Part shown: positions 1-6,772 of the stretch, in pieces
Layout: every line of letters starts with the position of its first letter
Position numbering within the stretch: position 1 is the first letter of the stretch
From: an uncultured bacterium
GTDB lineage: Bacteria; Patescibacteriota; Dojkabacteria; CALFHW01
Assembly: GCA_937876695.1 (NCBI GenBank)
Contig: CALFHW010000126.1
Span: 1 to 7,184 of the forward strand
DNA length: 7,184 bases
Direction: 5' to 3'
Position numbers and translations under genes: made by a program
Notes under the pieces: generated by a model
What the model was told of the DNA's origin: nothing
Databases searched by the model: none
Seen by the model: the letters and a program-made list of their open reading frames with translations, nothing else

Positions 1-42
1 CTTCATGGGCAAATACGAATTGTCTAAGGCCACAAATTTCAT
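1..42 (-). CDS. start of an unidentified gene, cut by the window edge
   Basis: An ATG at 42-40 opens a frame that stays open to the window edge and reads MKFVALDNSYLPMK. It begins 20 bases after the stop codon of the 462-aa regulator, on the same strand, which is the spacing of an operon partner. No Shine-Dalgarno sequence is visible before the ATG. An MK-(hydrophobic)3-D opening is common at the first beta-strand of many alpha/beta enzymes, including sugar kinases and D-2-hydroxyacid dehydrogenases, but 14 residues cannot identify the family. If real, it would be co-transcribed with the regulator and would be a natural candidate for its target or ligand-related enzyme. Confidence 0.45.
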   Translation of the reverse strand, partial: MKFVALDNSYLPMK

Positions 43-62
43 GTTAAGTATGTCATTAATTG

Positions 63-1451
63 TTAAATAAGCATGTTCGATTTATCACCCTTGGCAAAAG
101 CCAGCAGATACTCCAACACCTCTTGGTTCATCAGTTCGACACTTTCATCTGTATACCAGCTAATATCGGGCGTAATCAGTACGTTTGGTAAATACAAGAT
201 CTTACCGGTGCTGCCGTTTATCAATGGTGCGGTTTGGGTAAATTCCTTTAAGAAATCAAAGGCTATTCCCTTGATTCTGCCTGCCACGATTAATTTCCTG
301 ATGATGTCATAATCGATCTGTTCGTGTTTGGTGACGCTGACGATGTAAACCGGTTTTTTAAACCCAGAGAGGATTTTTTTGTCTAAGTTGTAGTAAGAAT
401 TACCGAAGGCCAAAGCCCCACGATTTAAAAAGTAGACAATATCAGCCTGGGCTTGGATATCTGTTATGGAGGCAAACCTGCTCACGCCAAAATCCGCCGG
501 ATCGTAGAACTTATCGTCATTGTGTACAATTACTTCCAGACCCAAGTTCTTCAGAATCAATACCAACTCTTTGGTCGCGTCATTGGTGCCAAAAACTGCT
601 GCGCACTTGCCTCTGAGCTGCTCGCCGCGGAATTGTCTGAATTCTTTGACGCCTCCTGCCACTTCATCGGCCGCACTCTCTACTTTTCTCAGCAAGGCAA
701 ACGTCTGTGCCAGCAGATACTCTAACAATGCGTTTTTCTTATAGCGGTCGGTTTTGAAGTGCGAAATTCTCACCCCACGCTCTTGTGCGGCCTTTAAGTC
801 GACATAACTATACGAATGGGTAGACAAATGCATGTACTGCAAATTTGGCAATTGGCTCAGTAGCGCTGCGTCCACCTCGCAGCCCCAGTTATTCACGATA
901 ACTTCGGCCTCTCTGCCCCTATACACGAATTCTTCGGGGGTAATTATTAGCTCTTTATCCGAAAAGTCGATTAACTGATAATAATTGGCGAGTTCTTCTC
1001 GGGTCTTAGGTAGTAGGTCAAAATAGTTGATAAATGCCAGTTTTGGTTTATGGGCGCCGACCTTGCTGCGGTTTTGCAGGTATTCCCCTTGCAGTTGACC
1101 TTGGTTTTGACCCAAGCCGTGTAGATCATGGCCAGAACTGCCGAGCTTTTGGCCTAGATTCTGTGTTAGTTTTTGAAAAACCCCACCCTCTTGATCACCG
1201 ATCTGCTTAGCCTCCAATAGGATGTCCTCAATCCTCTGCGAGTAAACAGCTGCCACCGAACTGTCAGAGGCCATGAAATATAGCCTTTGTTTGCCTTGCT
1301 TTTGCTGAGTGATCAACCCCTGTTGTTCTAGCGCTTGTAGATGATGCCTGACAGCGGTTCTACTGATGGCTAAACCGACTGCCAGATCTGTTGCACTCAT
1401 ACCTCCAGGCTCACTAATGCTCTTCAAGATCTTATTCACAATGGTTTCCAT
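63..1451 (-). CDS. winged-helix regulator fused to a degenerate D-2-hydroxyacid dehydrogenase-like domain
   Basis: This 462-aa protein is probably a transcription regulator with a built-in sensor domain. Residues 1-60 form a winged helix of the ArsR/MarR type: a helix-turn-helix around 20-45 (TDLAVGLAISRTAVRHHLQA), then a wing ending in QRLYF. Residues 61-95 are helical and 97-126 form a Gln/Gly-rich linker. Residues 136-462 (about 327 aa, the usual family length) follow the D-2-hydroxyacid dehydrogenase plan: NLQYMHLS, DLKAAQERGVRIS, a Rossmann region from 281, ADIV at 336-339, AGRIKGIAFD at 390-399 and LPNVLITPD at 421-429. The key residues are gone. The GxGxxG loop reads GTNDAT (288-293), the catalytic Arg position is Lys375 and the catalytic His is Asp429. 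The catalytic Glu is not in its usual place, although Glu403 is near. An active dehydrogenase is therefore unlikely; a dimeric ligand- or nucleotide-sensing repressor is the inference. The ATG at 1451 is chosen because the later ATG at 1400 would remove the first helix. It has its own promoter and a palindrome upstream. Confidence 0.85.
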   Translation of the reverse strand: METIVNKILKSISEPGGMSATDLAVGLAISRTAVRHHLQALEQQGLITQQKQGKQRLYFMASDSSVAAVYSQRIEDILLEAKQIGDQEGGVFQKLTQNLGQKLGSSGHDLHGLGQNQGQLQGEYLQNRSKVGAHKPKLAFINYFDLLPKTREELANYYQLIDFSDKELIITPEEFVYRGREAEVIVNNWGCEVDAALLSQLPNLQYMHLSTHSYSYVDLKAAQERGVRISHFKTDRYKKNALLEYLLAQTFALLRKVESAADEVAGGVKEFRQFRGEQLRGKCAAVFGTNDATKELVLILKNLGLEVIVHNDDKFYDPADFGVSRFASITDIQAQADIVYFLNRGALAFGNSYYNLDKKILSGFKKPVYIVSVTKHEQIDYDIIRKLIVAGRIKGIAFDFLKEFTQTAPLINGSTGKILYLPNVLITPDISWYTDESVELMNQEVLEYLLAFAKGDKSNMLI

Positions 1452-1458
1452 AAATACA

Positions 1459-1467
1459 ATTATATCA
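1459..1467 (-). promoter_or_regulatory. extended -10 promoter giving a leaderless mRNA
   Basis: On the minus strand the sequence reads TGA-TATAAT, a perfect -10 hexamer preceded by the extended TGn element. Exactly 7 bases (TGTATTT) separate it from the ATG of the 462-aa regulator, so transcription is expected to start at or within a base or two of the start codon. No good -35 lies 16-18 bases upstream, which fits the extended -10 class. No Shine-Dalgarno sequence could fit in so short a space, so initiation would be leaderless. The match is seen directly; its activity is inferred. Confidence 0.7.
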
Positions 1468-1484
1468 CAAATAATCTACAATAC

Positions 1485-1504
1485 GTGGCTATTGTCTTAG
1501 CCAC
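1485..1504. promoter_or_regulatory. perfect 7-bp inverted repeat, candidate operator of the regulator gene
   Basis: The sequence is GTGGCTA, a 6-base spacer (TTGTCT), then TAGCCAC: a perfect 20-base palindrome. It lies about 34 to 53 bases upstream of the predicted transcription start of the winged-helix regulator, covering the -35 region. Length and symmetry suit a dimeric winged-helix protein, so autoregulation is the simplest reading. An RNA hairpin or terminator is less likely, since no proper T-run follows on the minus strand and only ATTTT follows on the plus strand. Confidence 0.5.
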
Positions 1505-1526
1505 ATTTTCGATGACATTATGATGA

Positions 1527-1541
1527 GCCCTTATTTAGGGC
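1527..1541. repeat. short hairpin, GCCCT/AGGGC with 5-base loop
   Basis: GCCCT and AGGGC form a perfect 5-bp stem around a TATTT loop. It lies between the candidate structured RNA and the regulator promoter. Neither strand has a T-run after it, so it is not a convincing intrinsic terminator. It may help define an RNA 3' end or be a second protein-binding site. Confidence 0.3.
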
Positions 1542-1587
1542 ATTGTTAGAAGTGCAACAGCAGCAATGGAAACGAAATCAAACGGGG

Positions 1588-1726
1588 AAAAGTTGGCTTC
1601 TCGGTATCACTAATTTCCTTGCTGTAGTTAGCAGGTGGGCGCCTCAACCCTGGCCCACGGGCCGGGGTAATTTATAGCTCCCTTAAGGAAAAGCGTCAGC
1701 AAAAATCACGTGACACTCGAGAAGCT
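1588..1726 (-). ncRNA. candidate structured RNA of about 139 nt with a 6S-like rod shape
   Basis: The predicted 5' end, 6-8 bases after a TGCTATAAT promoter, coincides with the outer edge of a long closing stem. GCUUCUCG (1725-1718) pairs with CGAGAAGC (1603-1596); after one bulged A, GUGUCAC (1716-1710) pairs with GUGAUAC (1610-1604). After a small internal loop, UUUUUGCUG (1705-1697) pairs with CAGCAAGGA (1624-1616). A bubble of about 14 by 12 nt follows, then GGGAGC with GCGCCC (one mismatch), then a GC-rich terminal hairpin at 1647-1668. The bubble's 3' side can form its own hairpin (UGCU/AGCA). In the two outer stems the irregular pairs are G-U on the minus strand but A-C on the plus strand, favouring minus-strand transcription; one pair in the terminal hairpin argues the opposite. 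UUUU follows the stem (1591-1588). A closing stem, central bubble and apical stem are the known 6S RNA plan, but no diagnostic motif confirms it. A long 5' leader of the downstream gene is the alternative. Confidence 0.5.
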
Positions 1727-1731
1727 AATTA

Positions 1732-1740
1732 ATTATAGCA
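1732..1740 (-). promoter_or_regulatory. extended -10 promoter of the candidate structured RNA
   Basis: The minus strand reads TGC-TATAAT, a perfect -10 with the extended TGn element, the same class as the promoter of the downstream regulator gene. The -35 region (tacttt / ttactt) is poor. The expected start at 1726-1724 falls exactly at the base of the long closing stem of the RNA. It lies about 27-35 bases beyond the stop codon of the surface-protein gene. Confidence 0.6.
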
Positions 1741-1750
1741 TCAAGTTTTG

Positions 1751-1771
1751 GCTAAAAGTAAGTGATTTAGC
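1751..1771. repeat. AT-rich inverted repeat across the stop codon of the surface-protein gene
   Basis: GCTAAA (1751-1756) and TTTAGC (1766-1771) form a 6-bp stem with a 9-base loop, and the TAA stop codon lies inside one arm. No T-run follows on the minus strand, so it is at best a weak mRNA 3'-end structure. It also covers the -35 region of the structured-RNA promoter. Confidence 0.3.
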
Positions 1772-4700
1772 TGAAGGGGGAATCTAAGTTGCTCTCGCCG
1801 CCGGCGGTGTTTAAGGGCGTCACCTGGCCTGTTGCGCTTGAGTTTCCAGTCCTGTTAGCCTGACTAACTTGACCAGTAGCACCACTCTGACCAGCTTCCC
1901 CTACATACCCTGCTGGGTCGACTAATACTTTCAGTTTGTTTTGGCCCTTAGATAAGTGAACCATGATCATAGATGAGTACATTTCCTTAGCTACAGGGTA
2001 CTTGTTTGCTTTCGAAGGGAATTTATAGCCCTTCTTGGCTACCAACAACGCATAGTCCGCAGAATCGACCCAGAAATCGAATTTTCCGTTGTAATTGGTG
2101 GACTGTGAGTCCACTAACTCCCAGTTCTTCTTATTAAAGATTTTGACGATAGCATAAGGCACTCTCAATCCAGTTTCACTATCGACGACAGATGCGTATC
2201 GTCTATTACGGCCGGTGATAACTGGGTACAGATAGATAAGAGATACAGCTAGGTAGGCGGCAAAGATAATAGTGTTGAAGATATTTGGCGAGAAAATCAT
2301 GCTCAAGATCGAGAAGAAGAAGCCAAATACAAATAGATATGGTGAAATACCACGGTAAGTAGATTTCACCCAACTCCAAATGCCGTCAAACACTCTTACA
2401 GCCGCCTCGTCTACTGCTAAGTCGTGTTTGTATAGAGGGACATCGCCGATTCTAGCTACTTGGTTTTTGGCAAGGTTAATCTCCTCTTTATAGACTACAT
2501 AACCTGACTGCGAAACCTCTAGACGGTAGCTACCTGGGGAGATAATTAATCCGAATCTTCCACTTAGATCAGACACTGTCTGAGTCATTAAATTGGTAGT
2601 TCCTGATAGATATAGTCTGCAAACTGCAAAGGCAATTGGTTTACCGCTCAAAGCGTCATACACTATACCCCATGGTTTCTTGCGGGTTCGAAGTACTAGG
2701 AATCCAAAGATATTGAATAACAAGCTAGGACTGTTTACAAAGGACAGGAATGCAAGCAAGTTAAGACCAACTAGACCCCCAGCTATAAGCGCAAGCAGGC
2801 CACTTAAGCCTAGTGAACGGCCCAGACTCTCTATTATGGTGTTCTCAAATATAGTGCCTCGGTAGAAGTCTACCTGAGTTTCGCCACGGATAAGTCCACT
2901 GAAGATTTCTTGTAAGTCGCTAAGTGTGATTGTCTCCCCATAGCAGATTTCGATATCTTCCTCTACCCCACCAGATGTAGGCACGACAATTGGTGCTCCT
3001 CCGAAAATTGGGCTGGGGGTGAAGTCTTCCTCAGCGAATCCCTCTTCCTCTTCTGTGGTAGTATCATCGCCGCCATCGGTTTGGTTGTCTGAGCCTACTC
3101 CTGTCTGCTCGTCGTCATCCTCGCTGGATGGTGGCGTGACGGGTGGCGTGGCGGGCGGTGTAACTGGAGGAGTGACAGGCGTAGTGCTGACTACTATTAA
3201 GTTTGTGTCTCTAGTGTAGGTGCCATCGCTGATTCGTATGTAGTAGGTACCGACGTTAGCGATGGCATTAGGCACTATGGCCTCGCCGTCTAGTAAACCT
3301 GCTGCTGTCACAGTTAGACCTGCTGCAGGTAGTCCTGTGCCGGCATTTATTAACTGTAGTGAAAAAGCACTGTTGTAGCCGGTCATTGAGAAGCCTAGCT
3401 GGTCAACTACGTTCACGCTAACAGCAAATGCTCCACCTGGCGCGACTGCTGCAGGACTTGCAGCCACTATCATATCGTCATCCGCAGGTACTGTCTGGTA
3501 ACTAGCAAAAGTTAAGCTATATTGGTTGATAACCGGTGTAGTCCCAGGGTTTTCCTCGAGATCCATCCTAAATTTCACTCTATAGTCATCCTCAGGCACA
3601 AATTTTGTCTCACCAGTAGCAATTGGGTCCCAACTTACACCGTCATCAACTGAGATGTAGGTAGTAACTGGTGCTACAGATGAAGGGGCAGATACACCGT
3701 CAGAATCGATTCTATCTATGATTTCAATGCTTTCTAGACTGATATTATTTACAAATAGTTTGTCTTCTGAAGGCCCAGCTACTGCAACTGCTGTATTCAA
3801 ACTCTCCCAACTTCTTTCTAGATCAAGTCTGTATAGACCTTGTCTATTTAGAGTGACGTAAAGCGTATTGTAGTCATCCACTACAATGCCTGAAATCCAA
3901 AGTGGGTAAACGAAGTTAGCCGTGTCGAGCACAATTAGATTATCATCCTGAGAATCATGATAACTACCGTTGGTATTATAATAAAGCACCTGCCCTTCTC
4001 TAGTTCCTATGAATAATTGGCCACCGATGTACTGCGGTCCTGCCAGAAACTCAATATGTTCTAAAGTATAACCGCCGAGCTCGCTGCCTAGAACTAAGTC
4101 TGTGGTGGTGGATCCAGTTATGGTAGTGGCACTTCCCGCTGTGGAGTAGTCGATAATTCTGATAGCAGAACCATCGAAATCAGTTACGAACAATGCCTCA
4201 TTTGCTTTATCCTGGGCAAAATCAGTCACTATACTACCTGCGTCAGCAATGAAAGATCTCTGATCATTACCTGCATTGGTTGGGTCATTGGCGTCATAAA
4301 TAGCTCCTAGGCCTTCCTGATAAGTGCTGACAAATAACATATCTTTATCCTGATCCAACATGATATGGTAGGCATTCTCGGTATCAATCGTACCGTCAGG
4401 AGCAAATCTGCGCACTGTGTCATCTCCAAGAGTATTAAATGTGCCATTGGTGTCGATGTAAATAAGTCTGGTGGTAAATGCGCCTACTAGCGGAGTTTCT
4501 ACTCTAATATACGCTCCCATACGACCGTCACGTGTATCTGTAGCGATTCTGTTTGGCCAGTGGTTTGGACTCCAGAAGTTGACTGTAGTGTATAGAGTAT
4601 GAGTATTTGTGGTCACATTTAGTAAGAGTAAGCCTAATCTACTAGAGACCCAAACTAAGACGTCGCCGTTACCTGCTTTGACCTGGGCAATATCGTTGAA

Positions 4701-6764
4701 TTCGCTTAAACCATATGTGCTGCCTGGGTAGCTGGTTGTCACACCTGAAGTTCTATTGTAACTAGCAAACTCATCTTGTTTGACGTACCAAACTAGGTCG
4801 TCAGTTCCCTCACTCATTCTGTAGCTGGAGTAACTGGTCAAGTCGTCATACCGTGGAGCAAAACCGGTGGTATCTAGGGGGACTTTATCAAAAGTAACTG
4901 TATCTCGAAGTCTGACTATGCCATTCCCCCAAACTGCATCGGTATAAGCTAGAGCGTTGCGAGCCTGAGTTGAGAAATCCTCATTGAAGCTGACGATCTC
5001 TGGCGATGCACCAGATGGGGAGATCACTTCTAATGACTGTGAAGGACTGGAAGAGTTGTCTTCGGTGGAGTTACCGGCAGTATCTGCACATCTAATGTCG
5101 ATATCATAAGTACCCACCGCCAATGGCCCGATTTGTGTGCTGAATGTCTCACTAGTGCTATTGAAGTTGCCATCTAGGGCAGGAATAGTCGTCCAACTCC
5201 CGCCATCTATTCTGTAATCGATAGAGGCGACGTTCGAGTTCAGTTCAAACTGATAGTTATCTCTGCAAGCACCCGTCAAGAATGGAGTTGTGCTGACAGT
5301 AGGGTTTGGAATCATTTCGTTGAACACTACTCTAGGTGGGAGATTATCTACCGCCTCGATCACGATAAAGTCAGAAGCCCTGTCGAGTGCTTCCACTGAA
5401 GCATCGAGATTGTTGGTAGCACCCATAGTGATAATGTAACTTCCATCTGAGAGTGAAACAGGAATAGTAAAAGCAACCTCGACATGATTGTCGCCGTAAC
5501 TACCAACTGTGGTAGAAACTATTGGGGTGTAAGCAATAGCAAAAGGATCCCCGACCTTATTTACTGTGAAACCCATTTCTGCGACTCCATGGGTATCATC
5601 ACATTCTCCTGTGTAGGTAGGTGTAGTATCTGCCGTTGGGTAGGAGAGATTTTCTAAGGTGCACACAGGTGCGGGGAAATAGACTTCAAATAGGACCTCT
5701 TCTACGTCTGTATTGGCAATACTGTTAGTTGCTGTGATAATTACCTTATAATCTTTAACTACCAAATTCTCTAGATCTATCTCAAAATCGGTGTAGTCGC
5801 CAGATACTAAGACAATATCTGCAAAGCCAGTATCGATGGATGCGTCGGTATTGGCGTCTTTTAACTCGTAGGCAATAGTGTCAGTTGTCCAACTAGGATC
5901 AAAGACATAACCGGCGATAAATGCTGTCTGAGATTGATCGACCACTGCAGGAGGTGTGTCGGTAATAGTAATTTCAGGGTCCCCTACTGGAGTGCCTGAT
6001 GGATTGAGTGAAACAGCATACATAGACCAAGGCCACTGAGATGTCATATCCCAGGTGACATTCATGGTAGTGTCTCCTTGTACCGTAAAACCACTAGTGA
6101 CTATATTTGTCTCGAAGACATTCCATTCGATGGTATCGCTGGCGCTGCTGGGAGTAAGAGTATTGCTGTCTGAATAGCTCATCACACCGGAGAGAACCAT
6201 TGAATCAGTACTAGAAGAAATCTCTCCATTTGGCAGTTCGTAACCTAATCCTCCTGGATCGACCCACTTCTCTTCTCCATTTGTACAAATACTGTCACCA
6301 ATTGGATTATTCTCGTCTACATCTGCAAAGAAGCTAACTGCCACAAACCTACTGTCTACCTCATCATTGAAGGTAGCTTCCAGCGTATAACCATCTCCAG
6401 GGGTCGGATGATTAATGTACCAAATTTCTATCCCATACTCTCCATCCGCTGTCGCACATATCTTATTGAGACCGTTACCATTGTAATTTATACTATCTAC
6501 CCTATCTAGGCCGCCGTTTGGACCTCTGTAGGCGATGGTGGCGATCATGACGAACTCATTGACGTTGATGGGGTTACTATTGTATGTATCTGGCGCTGTA
6601 CTTCCATAAGAAAGAGAAAATGAAGCTCCGCCTTCACTGTAGGTCTCAGTAAGGACTTTGCCGACAGCTGCTTCTACCGTAGTTCTAGGGAATGATACGA
6701 AACCACCGATTAGCACTACTATGGCTAATATTGGCAGGATTATGATAGGCAGCACTTTCTTCAT
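1767..6764 (-). CDS. giant exported surface protein: Ig-like domains, propeller, Pro/Thr stalk and duplicated membrane plus transthyretin-like modules
   Basis: The protein has about 1665 aa. A signal peptide covers residues 1-33 (MKKVLPIIILPILAIVVLIG, then TTVEAA). Residues 34-262 form a beta-rich module with the VEIWY-like motif IEIWYINHPTPGDGYTLEA. Three Ig-like domains cover about 262-580; two share TTPxxTGxCxD. A beta-propeller-like region covers about 595-985, for example LFVSTYQEGLG, LFIGTREGQVLYY and LYVTLNRQGLYRLD. A small beta domain (TYISVDDGVSWDPI) and a further Ig-like domain follow to about 1192, then a TPPV/TPPA stalk and an acidic linker. The C-terminal part has membrane helices near 1322-1343 and 1348-1357, RTRKK, a carboxypeptidase-regulatory-like domain (KPWGIVYDALSGKPI), two more helices (about 1474-1515), GRNRR, a second such domain and an uncharged Gly/Ser/Thr tail. 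Positively charged segments place both C-terminal domains in the cytoplasm. No LPxTG motif is seen; the helices are the anchor. A TTG at 6773 is in frame, but the ATG at 6764 gives a standard signal peptide. The likely role is adhesion or cell-surface recognition; no enzyme motif was recognised. Confidence 0.85.
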   Translation of the reverse strand: MKKVLPIIILPILAIVVLIGGFVSFPRTTVEAAVGKVLTETYSEGGASFSLSYGSTAPDTYNSNPINVNEFVMIATIAYRGPNGGLDRVDSINYNGNGLNKICATADGEYGIEIWYINHPTPGDGYTLEATFNDEVDSRFVAVSFFADVDENNPIGDSICTNGEEKWVDPGGLGYELPNGEISSSTDSMVLSGVMSYSDSNTLTPSSASDTIEWNVFETNIVTSGFTVQGDTTMNVTWDMTSQWPWSMYAVSLNPSGTPVGDPEITITDTPPAVVDQSQTAFIAGYVFDPSWTTDTIAYELKDANTDASIDTGFADIVLVSGDYTDFEIDLENLVVKDYKVIITATNSIANTDVEEVLFEVYFPAPVCTLENLSYPTADTTPTYTGECDDTHGVAEMGFTVNKVGDPFAIAYTPIVSTTVGSYGDNHVEVAFTIPVSLSDGSYIITMGATNNLDASVEALDRASDFIVIEAVDNLPPRVVFNEMIPNPTVSTTPFLTGACRDNYQFELNSNVASIDYRIDGGSWTTIPALDGNFNSTSETFSTQIGPLAVGTYDIDIRCADTAGNSTEDNSSSPSQSLEVISPSGASPEIVSFNEDFSTQARNALAYTDAVWGNGIVRLRDTVTFDKVPLDTTGFAPRYDDLTSYSSYRMSEGTDDLVWYVKQDEFASYNRTSGVTTSYPGSTYGLSEFNDIAQVKAGNGDVLVWVSSRLGLLLLNVTTNTHTLYTTVNFWSPNHWPNRIATDTRDGRMGAYIRVETPLVGAFTTRLIYIDTNGTFNTLGDDTVRRFAPDGTIDTENAYHIMLDQDKDMLFVSTYQEGLGAIYDANDPTNAGNDQRSFIADAGSIVTDFAQDKANEALFVTDFDGSAIRIIDYSTAGSATTITGSTTTDLVLGSELGGYTLEHIEFLAGPQYIGGQLFIGTREGQVLYYNTNGSYHDSQDDNLIVLDTANFVYPLWISGIVVDDYNTLYVTLNRQGLYRLDLERSWESLNTAVAVAGPSEDKLFVNNISLESIEIIDRIDSDGVSAPSSVAPVTTYISVDDGVSWDPIATGETKFVPEDDYRVKFRMDLEENPGTTPVINQYSLTFASYQTVPADDDMIVAASPAAVAPGGAFAVSVNVVDQLGFSMTGYNSAFSLQLINAGTGLPAAGLTVTAAGLLDGEAIVPNAIANVGTYYIRISDGTYTRDTNLIVVSTTPVTPPVTPPATPPVTPPSSEDDDEQTGVGSDNQTDGGDDTTTEEEEGFAEEDFTPSPIFGGAPIVVPTSGGVEEDIEICYGETITLSDLQEIFSGLIRGETQVDFYRGTIFENTIIESLGRSLGLSGLLALIAGGLVGLNLLAFLSFVNSPSLLFNIFGFLVLRTRKKPWGIVYDALSGKPIAFAVCRLYLSGTTNLMTQTVSDLSGRFGLIISPGSYRLEVSQSGYVVYKEEINLAKNQVARIGDVPLYKHDLAVDEAAVRVFDGIWSWVKSTYRGISPYLFVFGFFFSILSMIFSPNIFNTIIFAAYLAVSLIYLYPVITGRNRRYASVVDSETGLRVPYAIVKIFNKKNWELVDSQSTNYNGKFDFWVDSADYALLVAKKGYKFPSKANKYPVAKEMYSSMIMVHLSKGQNKLKVLVDPAGYVGEAGQSGATGQVSQANRTGNSSATGQVTPLNTAGGESNLDSPFS
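3130..3177 (-). repeat. four 12-bp tandem repeats encoding the Pro/Thr stalk
   Basis: Four consecutive imperfect 12-base units (plus-strand GGTGGCGTGACG and variants) encode the TPPV/TPPA stalk of the surface protein. The stalk separates the last Ig-like domain from a Glu/Asp-rich linker (SSEDDDEQ, then TTTEEEEG) and the membrane helices. Such repeats can change in number by slippage, which would alter the stalk length in frame. Confidence 0.8.
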
Positions 6765-6772
6765 ATAATCCA

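Noticed and set aside
453..744. Plus-strand open frames opposite the regulator gene
   Set aside because: They lie wholly antisense to a well-supported coding region, overlap each other in different frames and show no recognisable protein features.
1398..1406. GGAGG next to an internal ATG (codon 18) of the regulator, as an alternative start
   Set aside because: The spacing is only one base, too short for ribosome binding, and starting here would remove the first helix of the winged-helix domain.
1455..1482. Two direct copies of TACAAT spaced 22 bases apart around the regulator promoter
   Set aside because: The hexamers are AT-rich and one overlaps the -10 element itself; the match is too short to call an operator.
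1566..1613. A 15-codon plus-strand frame starting ATGGAAACG inside the intergenic region
   Set aside because: It has no Shine-Dalgarno sequence or good promoter, and its end overlaps the paired 3' arm of the candidate structured RNA; a frame this short is expected by chance.
1588..1726. Identification of the intergenic RNA as tRNA, tmRNA, SRP RNA or a known riboswitch
   Set aside because: No T-loop GGTTCGA-type motif, no tmRNA ends, no SRP domain IV motif and no riboswitch core that I recognise.
2593..3219. Plus-strand open frames opposite the surface-protein gene, including a Ser/Gly/Val-rich one
   Set aside because: They mirror the Pro/Thr repeat, acidic linker and membrane region of the real gene; their composition is explained by the opposite strand.
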